From CAZMCC01 sp964564695 (GTDB taxonomy: Bacteria > Planctomycetota > Phycisphaerae > Phycisphaerales > UBA1924), in the NCBI GenBank assembly GCA_964564695.1, contig CAZMCC010000010.1, positions 1 to 58,318 of the forward strand: 58,318 nucleotides of DNA, read 5' to 3'. Below the pieces are notes generated by a model that saw only the letters and a program-made list of their open reading frames with translations, searched no databases and had not been told where the DNA came from. Positions 48,842-57,300 of this stretch are shown here, piece by piece. Within the stretch, counting starts at the first letter, position 1. Each line of letters starts with the position of its first letter. A program made the position numbers and the translations under genes.

Positions 48842-48961
48842 GCTAGGCCCTCGGCTTGCCCGGTACCCCCTCCATCCCTACCCTCTCCTCCCACATCCCC
48901 GTTGGGGTGAGCGCCTCCGCTACCCCTAACTTTCGCCGCAAAGCGGCAAAGGACAGCCCCC

Positions 48962-49732
48962 ATGGCCCGCAACGTCAAGCTGCTGCTTATCGAGTCCGTC
49001 GACACCCTCGGGATCGTCGGCGACGTGGTCAACGTCCGCCTCGGGTACGCCCGCAACTTCCTCATGCCCCGCGGCCTCGCGACGACCCCGAGCGAGGAGC
49101 TCATCAAGAGCCTCGCCGCCAAGCGGGCCCAGGCCGAGAAGCACGTCGCCGAGCTGCGCAAGGCCCGCGAGGACACCGTCCACAAGCTCGAGGGCTTCCA
49201 CATCGCGCTGGAGCGCCCGACGAACGACATGGGCATCCTCTATGCCGCGGTCACCCACGCCGAGATCGCGACCCTGCTCGCGGGCATGGGGCACAAGAAC
49301 GTCCGCCCGCGCGACGTGCGGCTCGCCCAGACGATCAAGCGCATCGGCAGCTACGACGTCACCGTCAAGTTCGACTCCGACCTCGAGGCCGCCATCAAGC
49401 TCGACGTCAAGAGCGACCGCAAGCTCGAGATGCTCGAGGAGATCCAGGCCGCCGAGGAAGCCGCCCGCGCCGCGGCCCATCGTCACCCCGCCGAGGGCGA
49501 GCAGCCCGCCCCCGAGGTCGGTGCGGGCGAGGCCAAGGACGGCGGCGCCGGCGGCGAGGCCAAGCCCAGGAAGGCCAAGGGCGAGGGCAAGGGTGGCGGG
49601 GCCGACAAGGGCGAAGCCAAGGCCGAGAAGGCTGAGAAGCCCGCGAAGGCCGAAGCCAAGGGCGACCACAAGGCCGAGAAGTCCGACAAGGGCGGCGAAG
49701 CCAAGGGCAAGAAGGACAAGGCCAAGGCCTGA
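48962..49732 (+). CDS. rplI: 50S ribosomal protein L9, long charged tail
   Basis: Large-subunit protein that limits frameshifting at L1. The 256-residue protein has the N-domain VKLLLIESVDTLGIVGDVVN, then GYARNFLMPRGLA, the connecting helix, and the C-domain (IKRIGSYDVTVKFDSDLEAA). Beyond about residue 165 comes a tail of some 90 residues of Ala, Lys, Glu and Gly (KGEGKGGGADKGEAKAEKAE). Usual length is near 150, so the tail is an addition. AAGGA precedes the ATG. Confidence 0.94.
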   Translation: MARNVKLLLIESVDTLGIVGDVVNVRLGYARNFLMPRGLATTPSEELIKSLAAKRAQAEKHVAELRKAREDTVHKLEGFHIALERPTNDMGILYAAVTHAEIATLLAGMGHKNVRPRDVRLAQTIKRIGSYDVTVKFDSDLEAAIKLDVKSDRKLEMLEEIQAAEEAARAAAHRHPAEGEQPAPEVGAGEAKDGGAGGEAKPRKAKGEGKGGGADKGEAKAEKAEKPAKAEAKGDHKAEKSDKGGEAKGKKDKAKA

Positions 49733-49812
49733 GTTCCCGCCAACGATCGCGGCGCGACCTCTCGGGGACTTCCTCGTGGAGAAACCGCCGCCGCAATACC
49801 ACGACCATCAAC

Positions 49813-49843
49813 ACGCCGCCGACGCCCAAAGCGTCGGCGGCGT
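49813..49843 (+). terminator. terminator-like hairpin after rplI
   Basis: Perfect 13-bp stem ACGCCGCCGACGC/GCGTCGGCGGCGT around CCAAA, followed by TGTTCATT, between convergent rplI and the CvpA-like gene. The T-run is poor but the stem is very strong. Confidence 0.6.
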
Positions 49844-49964
49844 TGTTCATTGCGTCCGCCTCAACGTCGGCGAGGGCCCCAGCTGGGCTGGCGCCGCTCC
49901 TGCCGAGCGATCACGGGGTTCCGATCGACGCCGGCGAGTCGCCCGATGCTTCGGGTTCGTCGCT

Positions 49965-51743
49965 TTAGCGCAACTTCGTCGAGACCGCGGGCTTGAAGTT
50001 CGCGATCTGCTTGTTGCCGATCGCAAAGCCGGTGAGGTCGACGCCCGCGCTGACCTGGAAGACCAGGTACAGCCGCTCGTCGGGCTTGCTCGCGCTCACC
50101 GAGGGGAGCTGGTCGAGCGACGCGATCGGCTCGCCGGGGAAGTAGCGGATGTGGTACATCTGCCCCGTCATCAGCGCGAAGCCCAGGGCCGGGTAGCGCT
50201 GGCCCGAGGCGTCGATCAGCACGGGCGGCTGGTTGCGGTCCTCGACCGTCGACGCGGCGTCGCTCAGCAGCCCGAACGTCGGGTTCTCGAAGCCCACCGG
50301 GATTGCCACGATGACCGTGTCGTCGGGGGTGAGGAACTTGTTGACCTGCAGCTCACGCGGCAGGTAGCGGTTCTCACGCAGGCGCGACGGGTCGAACTTC
50401 GCTTCGCCCTCCGACAGGCGGGTGCCGTCGTTCTTCAGGCCCTGCAGGTCGTCCTTGTTGAGCGTCGCCAGCGGCAGCGTTCCGCCGACCGCGACCATGC
50501 TCCCGCCCTCGACGGTGTTCATCTTGCTCGGGTCGACGGTCACCGCGCTCGAGGTGTCCATCGGCCCGCTGCCGACGGCCATCTGGCGGAGGATCGAGCC
50601 GTTCTTGATGGCCGCGTCGCGGGCCTTCACGCTCGTGTACTCGCTCGACGCCCCGACGCCGGTGATGTCGGCCCGGACGCCCTTGACGTGCAGCGCCAGC
50701 GCCGTTGCGCCGCGCGGCACCATGAACTCGAACGCGGCCATCGTCTCCGCCGACCCGCCCACCGACGCGATGAACGTCTTGGGGGCGTCGAAGCGCCAGC
50801 GCCCGAGATCGAGCTTGTCGCCCTCGGCCTGCGAAACCATCGCGAAGGGGTGGATGGTGGTCGTCCGGCCTGTCTCGAGGCGGACCAGCAGCTGCACCTG
50901 GGCGTTGCCGACCGTGACCTTGCCCTCACGCTCGCGGGCGCCGGCCTTGAAGCCGACGACGAACGCGTCGATGTAGGTGTTGTCCTGTCCCGGCTGGCTG
51001 CCGTCGATGTACAGCACCTTCTGCTTGCGGGTCGGGGCCTGCGCGTCGGTCACGAGGTCGTTGAGCTGGACCTTGGACTCGGGGTCCCGGCCGACGGTGT
51101 AGCGGCCGACGATCTTGAAGTCGTCGGGGCGGATGGCCAGGCGCGAGCCGCCGTCGTTGAAGTTCGTGCGGAGCAGCGAGCCGTCCATCGCCATCGCCGG
51201 GCGCCACACGGGCAGCGGCGTGGCGGTGGAGAGGGCGTTCTTCGCCATGAACCCGTAGGCCCCGACGACGATCTTCTCCGCGGGCACCCACAGCCCCATG
51301 CCTTTCTCGAGCGACCCCTGGCCGTCGAAGGTCACCGGCGTGTAGCCCATGAACTCGGTCGACACGCGCAGGTTGCTGATCGTGAGCACGGTCATGCCGG
51401 CGGTCACGACGCCGGCCACGAGGCCGCACACGGCCCCGCCGGCGAAGTTCGGAACGTCGCCCACCTCCACGTTCGCGCCCAGGATGCCGTCGGTGATGAC
51501 CCGCAGCGCCGCGACGGAGATCGCGAACGGCAGGGCCAGCGACGCGGCCCACACCAGGTCGACCATCCAGGCCTTGTCGAACTTGACCAGGAGGGCGTAG
51601 GCCAGCGGCTCCCAGGCGCCCAGCGCGATCGCCGCGCCGATCAGCACGCAGACCATGTTGAGCATGGACCCGAAGAACCCGCGCGTCAGGCCGACATAGC
51701 CCACCACAACGATCACCAGGATGACGACGACGTTCATGATCAT
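49965..51743 (-). CDS. CvpA-family membrane protein with large C-terminal domain
   Basis: About 592 residues. The first 125 residues form four membrane helices in the CvpA pattern (VVVILVIVVVGYVGLTRGFF, GSMLNMVCVLIGAAIALG, ..FAGGAVCGLVAGVVTAGMTV). The remaining 465 residues are a beta-rich soluble region, probably outside the membrane, containing VPRGATALALHVKGV and VIVAIPVGFENPTFGL; no family is recognised. CvpA in E. coli affects colicin V export and envelope integrity, but its mechanism is not settled. It follows the degenerate GspE gene by 40 bp on the same strand, suggesting joint action. Confidence 0.72.
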   Translation of the reverse strand: MIMNVVVILVIVVVGYVGLTRGFFGSMLNMVCVLIGAAIALGAWEPLAYALLVKFDKAWMVDLVWAASLALPFAISVAALRVITDGILGANVEVGDVPNFAGGAVCGLVAGVVTAGMTVLTISNLRVSTEFMGYTPVTFDGQGSLEKGMGLWVPAEKIVVGAYGFMAKNALSTATPLPVWRPAMAMDGSLLRTNFNDGGSRLAIRPDDFKIVGRYTVGRDPESKVQLNDLVTDAQAPTRKQKVLYIDGSQPGQDNTYIDAFVVGFKAGAREREGKVTVGNAQVQLLVRLETGRTTTIHPFAMVSQAEGDKLDLGRWRFDAPKTFIASVGGSAETMAAFEFMVPRGATALALHVKGVRADITGVGASSEYTSVKARDAAIKNGSILRQMAVGSGPMDTSSAVTVDPSKMNTVEGGSMVAVGGTLPLATLNKDDLQGLKNDGTRLSEGEAKFDPSRLRENRYLPRELQVNKFLTPDDTVIVAIPVGFENPTFGLLSDAASTVEDRNQPPVLIDASGQRYPALGFALMTGQMYHIRYFPGEPIASLDQLPSVSASKPDERLYLVFQVSAGVDLTGFAIGNKQIANFKPAVSTKLR

Positions 51744-51783
51744 GGGAAATCTCCCCGTACGAGGACGAGTGGTCTAGTGGACT

Positions 51784-53577
51784 TCAGGCCTTGGGTGCGG
51801 CGGGCTGGGGGGCGCTCGGAGCGGTCTTGGGAGCCGGGGCGCCGCCGGCGGCCGGCGCGGGGGCCGCCCCACCGCCCCCCCCACCGGGCGTCGTGATCCG
51901 CGTGATCTCCTCGACGCTCGTCGTGCCGTCGATCGCTTTGCGGATCGCGGACTGCTGGATGGTGGGCTGCTGCTTCTTGCGGAGGGCCGAGCGGAAGGCC
52001 TCGATGTTCCCGGCCGCGATCAGCTCGCGGTCCTCGGGGGTGATCTCGTAGACCTCGAACGCCGAGTCCTGGCCGTAGTAGCCCGACCCGTTGCAGACCG
52101 GGCACACCTCGGGCTTGTTCTTGATGAGGACCTGCCCGCCCTTCTTGTAGAGCGTCGCGACCTTGCCCTCGGGAACGCCGAGCTTCTTGAGCATGTCGGG
52201 GGCCGCGGGGTAGCTCATGCGGCAGTTCGTGCACAGCTTCCGCAGCAGCTTCTGGGCGACCACGCCGTGGAGGGCCTTGCCGGCCTGGGGGGCGTCGCCG
52301 ACGGCCTTGACCCACGACTCGACCGCCTGCAGGGCGTTCTCGGCCCGGATGCCGATGTAGACGCGCACGCGATCGAAGTCGGCCTTGGCGATCTCCTTGG
52401 CGGTGTTCGCGTCGGGAAGCTCGGCGACCGCCACCACCTGCGGGTCGCGCCGGATCACGCTGCGGACCAGCGTGCTGAACTCGGCGCCTTCCTTGTCGCC
52501 CTCGAACTTGTTCCCGCGCACACCTTCGAGCGCCGCCTGCGGGTCGGTCTCGACCAGTTGCACGTTCTTCATGTACGCGTCGTGGATGCGGGTGAGGGCA
52601 TAGAGCGTGGTCGTCCGCCCGCTGTCCGGCGGCGACGCCACGAGCACCACGCCCTTCTCCTCCTCGGCGATCTTCTTGATCTCGGCCATCTGCGGCTCGA
52701 GCAGGCCCATGTCCGTGAGCTTGCGGATGACCGCCTTGTCCGGGTTGAACAGCATCGTCGTGCGCATCCCGCCCTGGCCGCCCACGCTCGTCACGCGGAT
52801 CGCGGTCTTGCTGTCGTCGGCCTCGGCCTGGACCATGCCCTGCAGCTTGCGCCGCCGGTCCTGCACGTCGAGGCCCGCGGCGGCCCGCCAGAAGTCCATG
52901 ACCTTGACCGCGAGCGGGCCCGGGAGCGTGTCGGCCGGCGTGCGAACGCCGTCGATGAGGTAGGCCGTCGCGTAGGTGTTGTCCTTGCCGGTGGGGGCGA
53001 AGTCGACCTGTGCGGCCCGGGCCGCGAGCGCCTTCTTGAACACGTCCTCGGCCGCGACGCGTGCTTCGTATTCGGGCGTCTCGGGCGCCGGGGCCGAGAT
53101 GAGCTCCACGTACTTGCCCTTGGCGTCGGCCTTGCGGATGACGAGGCTGACGGCCGACTGCAGCTTGGCCTTGGCCTTGAGTTCCTTCTTCTCGCGCATC
53201 TTCTTGACGATGTCGAGCTTGATGTGGAACTCTTCGGGGACGCGCTCGTCCTTGTTGGCGACGATCGCGTAGGCCGCGATGTCGATCGCCAGGATCGCGA
53301 TCATCGCGCCCAGGGCCGCGAAGAACCCGCCGATCCCCGGCACCGGCATCAGCATCGCCACGCCGAACGCGATGATGCCCGCGCACAGGTGGCCGATGTT
53401 CCACGCCTCGCGCGGCAGGAAGAAGCGGGCCGCGTGCTTGTCGTAGATCTTGCTGATGATCGCGGCCCATCCCAGCAGGGGGATGAGGTAGAAGACCGGC
53501 TTCCAGACCGACACCAGCCACAGGGCCTTGCCGACCGTCGCCCCTTGGGCCAGCGTCGTCACCAGTTCCATGCTCAT
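51784..53577 (-). CDS. degenerate GspE/PulE-like ATPase with N-terminal membrane helices
   Basis: About 597 residues. Helices at about 19-43, 62-80 and 86-106 replace the soluble N-domain of normal type II/IV secretion ATPases. The ATPase core is recognisable but altered. Walker A reads SPPDSGRTTTLYAL with Arg at 321 in place of Lys, the Walker B strand reads RRDPQVVAVAELPDANTA, and the His box (LHTND in GspE) reads GIRAEN. The zinc tetracysteine (CTNC..CPVC, GSGYYG) is kept. A Pro/Ala tail follows. ATP hydrolysis is doubtful; a membrane scaffold role with the adjacent CvpA-like protein is inference. The start is ATG 53577. Confidence 0.8.
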   Translation of the reverse strand: MSMELVTTLAQGATVGKALWLVSVWKPVFYLIPLLGWAAIISKIYDKHAARFFLPREAWNIGHLCAGIIAFGVAMLMPVPGIGGFFAALGAMIAILAIDIAAYAIVANKDERVPEEFHIKLDIVKKMREKKELKAKAKLQSAVSLVIRKADAKGKYVELISAPAPETPEYEARVAAEDVFKKALAARAAQVDFAPTGKDNTYATAYLIDGVRTPADTLPGPLAVKVMDFWRAAAGLDVQDRRRKLQGMVQAEADDSKTAIRVTSVGGQGGMRTTMLFNPDKAVIRKLTDMGLLEPQMAEIKKIAEEEKGVVLVASPPDSGRTTTLYALTRIHDAYMKNVQLVETDPQAALEGVRGNKFEGDKEGAEFSTLVRSVIRRDPQVVAVAELPDANTAKEIAKADFDRVRVYIGIRAENALQAVESWVKAVGDAPQAGKALHGVVAQKLLRKLCTNCRMSYPAAPDMLKKLGVPEGKVATLYKKGGQVLIKNKPEVCPVCNGSGYYGQDSAFEVYEITPEDRELIAAGNIEAFRSALRKKQQPTIQQSAIRKAIDGTTSVEEITRITTPGGGGGGAAPAPAAGGAPAPKTAPSAPQPAAPKA

Positions 53578-53867
53578 GCCGTGTTGCTCACTCTCGCGCC
53601 GCGTCGGCGCGCCAATGGGAGGAAGTACCTGAAAGCCAGCGCCGGCCCGCCGCTGTCGGCGGGCCACCTGACACCATGCTACCGACCCCGGGGCGGGAGA
53701 TCGCCGCCTCGACGCCGACAGACAACGCTAGCAAATCCCCATCCGGGCGACAACCCGGGCGGTTGCAGGGATTAGGGTTCAGGGGCGAGGGATCAGGGAA
53801 AGAGACGGGGTCCCCCTGCTGTTGACGAACGCCTGCGCCACGATCGGAATGGGGACGAGGATCGGCT
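53578..53867. other. gap upstream of the GspE-like gene
   Basis: No gene in this stretch. It should hold the promoter of the GspE-CvpA pair. A GGGATTAGGGTTCAGGGGCG tract at about 53769-53800 resembles dispersed AGGGTTCAGGG repeats of other genomes. Confidence 0.5.
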
Positions 53868-53945
53868 CCGGACCGACACGAGCGCAAGGGCCTTGCCAAC
53901 GGTCGTCCCTTGGGCCCAGATCGTGTCCAATTCCATAGGTCATGC
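53868..53945 (-). pseudogene. vestigial 5' end of a GspE-like paralogue
   Basis: Minus-strand DNA just beyond 53945 aligns with the 5' end of the intact gene at 53577. One frame reads MELDTIWAQGTTVGKALALV followed by SV; the intact protein has MELVTTLAQGATVGKALWLV followed by SV. A frame change then gives EPILVPIPIVAQAFV, like the first membrane helix. The rest of the gene is missing. A tandem duplication followed by decay is the simplest reading. Confidence 0.68.
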
Positions 53946-54070
53946 TGTGTCGCGCCTTGTCGCCCGCTCGCCCCGCGTCTGGAGCGTGGAGCATAAACAT
54001 TCGTTGCGAGGAAGCACCCGCGACCACCCGGGCTTGTTGATTGTACCCTTCACCCGCGTTGTTGCGGTGC

Positions 54071-54111
54071 GCGCACACGCACCCGGGGCCGGTCCCCGGG
54101 TGCGTGTGCGC
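54071..54111 (-). terminator. perfect 18-bp hairpin after the RHS operon
   Basis: Arms 54071-54088 and 54094-54111 (GCGCACACGCACCCGGGG and its complement) around CCGGT, 24 bp beyond the stop of the small membrane gene. No T-run, so it may act by blocking 3' exonucleases or with Rho. Confidence 0.55.
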
Positions 54112-54134
54112 CTCGATCTCAATTCGCGATCAAG

Positions 54135-54329
54135 TCACGCCATGACGACGCCCGTGCGAACCGCCCAGGCCACGAGCTTGGCGGCAGCGATCACCACCAT
54201 CACGAGCAGCCCCGCGCCGATCGCGGCCGCGATGACAAACGCAATGATGCCTCCAAGCGTCCCGAACAGACTTTGAGACGCCTGATCCGGATCGGTGCCG
54301 TCAGGTGGTGACGCCGCTGATGGTGTCAA
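54135..54329 (-). CDS. small membrane protein encoded after the RHS gene
   Basis: 64 residues, too short for routine gene finding. TTG 54329 is preceded by a strong GGAGG six bases upstream. The product has a polar head (TPSAASPPDGTDPDQASQSL) and a hydrophobic stretch of about 40 residues (GIIAFVIAAAIGAGLLVMVV, then IAAAKLVAWAV), forming one long or two short helices. It starts 34 bp after the RHS stop, so it is likely co-transcribed. Position suggests an immunity or accessory protein for the RHS tail; this is unproven and no homologue is recognised. Confidence 0.55.
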   Translation of the reverse strand: MTPSAASPPDGTDPDQASQSLFGTLGGIIAFVIAAAIGAGLLVMVVIAAAKLVAWAVRTGVVMA

Positions 54330-54363
54330 GGCTGACCTCCGTGCGTAGAGGGGTGCGTGCCGT

Positions 54364-57300
54364 TCACCACCACACCCAGTCCCAGCAACTGGGGCACAGC
54401 CTGCCGAGCTTGTCGCCGATCCACTCGTCGATGCCGGTGTTGTCGGCGATGGCAGACCCGACCTGATAGCCGGTTGCCGCGGCGCCGGCGATCGGCATGC
54501 AGTACCCGAAGAGGAACGTCCCCGCCCTGGTCGCGCCGATGCGCGCCAGCGTGCCGCCAACGCCCTTGCCCAAGATCGTAGTTCCGTTTCCTCCCACATA
54601 CTTCGGGAGGAGGCTCTTGATGTGCTGCCGGAGCGGGCTCGGGAGCCCCTGGATCTTGGGCGTCTTGGCGGCGCTTACCGATTGCGGGCTGGTGCCGTCA
54701 GGGTCGACAAGCGTCATGGGGTTGTTGCGTGCATACATGTACACGTTGAGGTCGCCGCGAATCCCGATGGGATCGCGTTGGATATAGCGTCCGATCTCGG
54801 GCTGATACCAGCGGGCGCCGGTTCGAATGAAGGTCAGGGGGCGCGTCCCCGCGGCGCCCGGGAGCGTCAGAAGCGAGCTCTCGTACCCGAAGCGCCCGCC
54901 GTATCCGTAGCGGGTCGGCGGCGCGGCCGTGTTGACGCGCTCACCGAACGCGGTCGTGACGGGCACGGCCGCCGGAGATGTCGCCTGCCCCGAATCGTCG
55001 GTGGTCACCGTAGCCGTGCCCGTCATATCGGCATGGCTGACTTGACTGACCGACCCATCCGGCTTGGTCTCAAGAGCGCCGCCCAACGCATAGCCGCCAT
55101 GGGGCGTCAGGAGTCCCTGCTCAGCGCTGTAGTCGGCGACAGGGCCGCTGAAATCATGATCGGTCCACGTGCCGCCCGGGGCGAGCGGCGCGAGCGTGGC
55201 GGGGTCAAGGTCGCGCGTGAGGTAGCGATCCAAGCCGTCGGCCCGGAACTCTCGGGCGGCCAGCCGCTCATACCCCGTGAAGCCCCCGTGCCCATCGTCC
55301 TGCCACCGGTCCCACAGCGCGAGCCAGAGCAGCCCGCCCCGCGTATAGGTGAGCGCGAGGCCCCGGTAGGAAGAGTCGCCCGCGTCTTTCACGATGATGT
55401 TTGAAACATGCCCGGTCTTGTAATAGACATACCGAACCGTCCTCACGACCACTGAGCCGACATACTCGTCGTAGCGCAGCAAGCGATTGTGGTTCGTGGG
55501 GAAGGCGGGGTCTCGGTTGGCTTCCTCGGTATCGTAGAAATACACCGTGGACCGGCCCTGGCCATGATCGACCTTGCCCATGCGGTTCCCGGCGTTGTCG
55601 TACGTGTAGCTCAAGGAGTACGGGTCGGGCCCGTTACGCGTCTCCCCAATCAGCTTGCCCCGAGCGTCGTAGTCAAACGCCGAGTCGGCGTATGTGGCCC
55701 GAACAAGGTCGATATCCACCCGGGCGACGACCAGATTGCGTGGGCTCCAGGTGTAATACACGACGGCGAGCAGCTGCTCGCCGGGCCCGGTGCTCATCAC
55801 GCTGATCAGGCGCCCATCGCTGTCGTACTCGCGAGCTTCTGACGTTCCGTTGGACCACCGTGTCTGGGTAAGATTTCCGGCGGGGTCGTACGTCAGCGTC
55901 ACCCACGAGTCGCCCGTGGTCATGTGCAGCAACCTGCCCACGATGTCGTACTGATACGTGCTGGTAAGCCCGTCCGGGCCGGTGCGATTGAGCACTTCCC
56001 CTTCGGGGTCGCGCTCGGAATACAGAACCTCGCGCACGATGGTTGCACCGGACTCGCTCGAGCCGAGCGTGCGCGAAGCGATCTGCCCGTGCTCGTCATA
56101 GCCCAGCGCAAGCCATCGATTCCCGCCGGGCGTGCAGCCGTCCTCCCTGATCAGTCGCCCGAACGTATCGCGGTCCACATCCCCGCTGCACATGCTGGGG
56201 TCCTCGAACTGCGGCGAGGGCACCGATCCCAGGCGGGGCGGAAGCACGCCGCGATCCCGCATCCGCTCGTAGACGCAGAAGGTCGGATTCCCATCGTCAT
56301 CGTAACGCTGCTCCGGGTCCTCGCCGGCATCGTGGATGGCGCTCACCGGCAAGCCGCCCGGCGAGTTTGTCGTCCCGTCCTCGCGCGGGACCACGGCCAT
56401 GCGGCCGGGCTCAGTGCCTTCAATCAATCGATTCTGGTAGCCATACTGGTCGTACCCGTACTCGGTGCCGACGCCCCCGGCGTCGGTGACTCGCTTGACC
56501 ATGCCCCGCGCGGCGGGCGTCTCCGGGCCGAAATACTCGAGCGTTGTGCTCGCGGCCGGGTTTCCCTGCCCGTCGGGGCACTCTTCGATGACGCTGACCA
56601 GCAGCGGGTCGAACAGCTCGTTGTAATGAAACGCCACCCAGTTCCCCTCGGGGTCCGTCGTGCGCGTCAGGCGGTACACGTTCGTCGTCGCGGGGTTCCC
56701 GACCGGTGCGTACTCCATGGTCCACTCGTACCCCAACGGAGTAGTCAGCTTCAGCAGCGTCCCGACCGGCCCGAAGCTCGCCAGCCATGTGTCGCCGAGT
56801 TCGTTTTCGAACAAGACGCGGTTCCTGCCCGCGTCGTACTGCCACCGCTGCCGCCAGCCGTCCGGGTCGACGATCGCCCGCAGATTGTCTTGGACATCGA
56901 ATTCATACCGCCACACGCGTTCATGGCGATCGGTGTAGAGCGTCCAGTACTTTGTCGACGGGTCGACGGGGGGGAGCGGCCCATGCCCTTGGGTCCGATG
57001 GACCTCGAACCGCCGCTTGAGAATGGTCCCTTGGCCTACTGGGAGTGAACGAATCGTGACCCCGGTGCCGCTAAAGGCGTGCTCGGTCACATACAAACCC
57101 CGGAAGTCCAGAGAGGCGAGTCGCTTCTGCGAGTCGTACTTGAAGGCGATATCGCGAGGCCCGGTCGGCGCGCCCGGAAGTACCCCTTGGCCCGGCGTCA
57201 CCCTCTGCAAGCGGCCATCGCTTCCGTATACAAAGTACCGACGGCGCTGGGTAGGGTCCTCGATCGATTGCAGGCGCCCCTGTTGGAGCGTGAGCACGAG

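Noticed and set aside
49242..51896. Plus-strand frame running from rplI across the CvpA-like gene
   Set aside because: It covers two real genes in other frames and a terminator; no domain is recognisable.
53779..54078. Short minus-strand frame with MTYGIGHDLGPRD
   Set aside because: It is an out-of-frame reading of the GspE vestige, not an independent gene.
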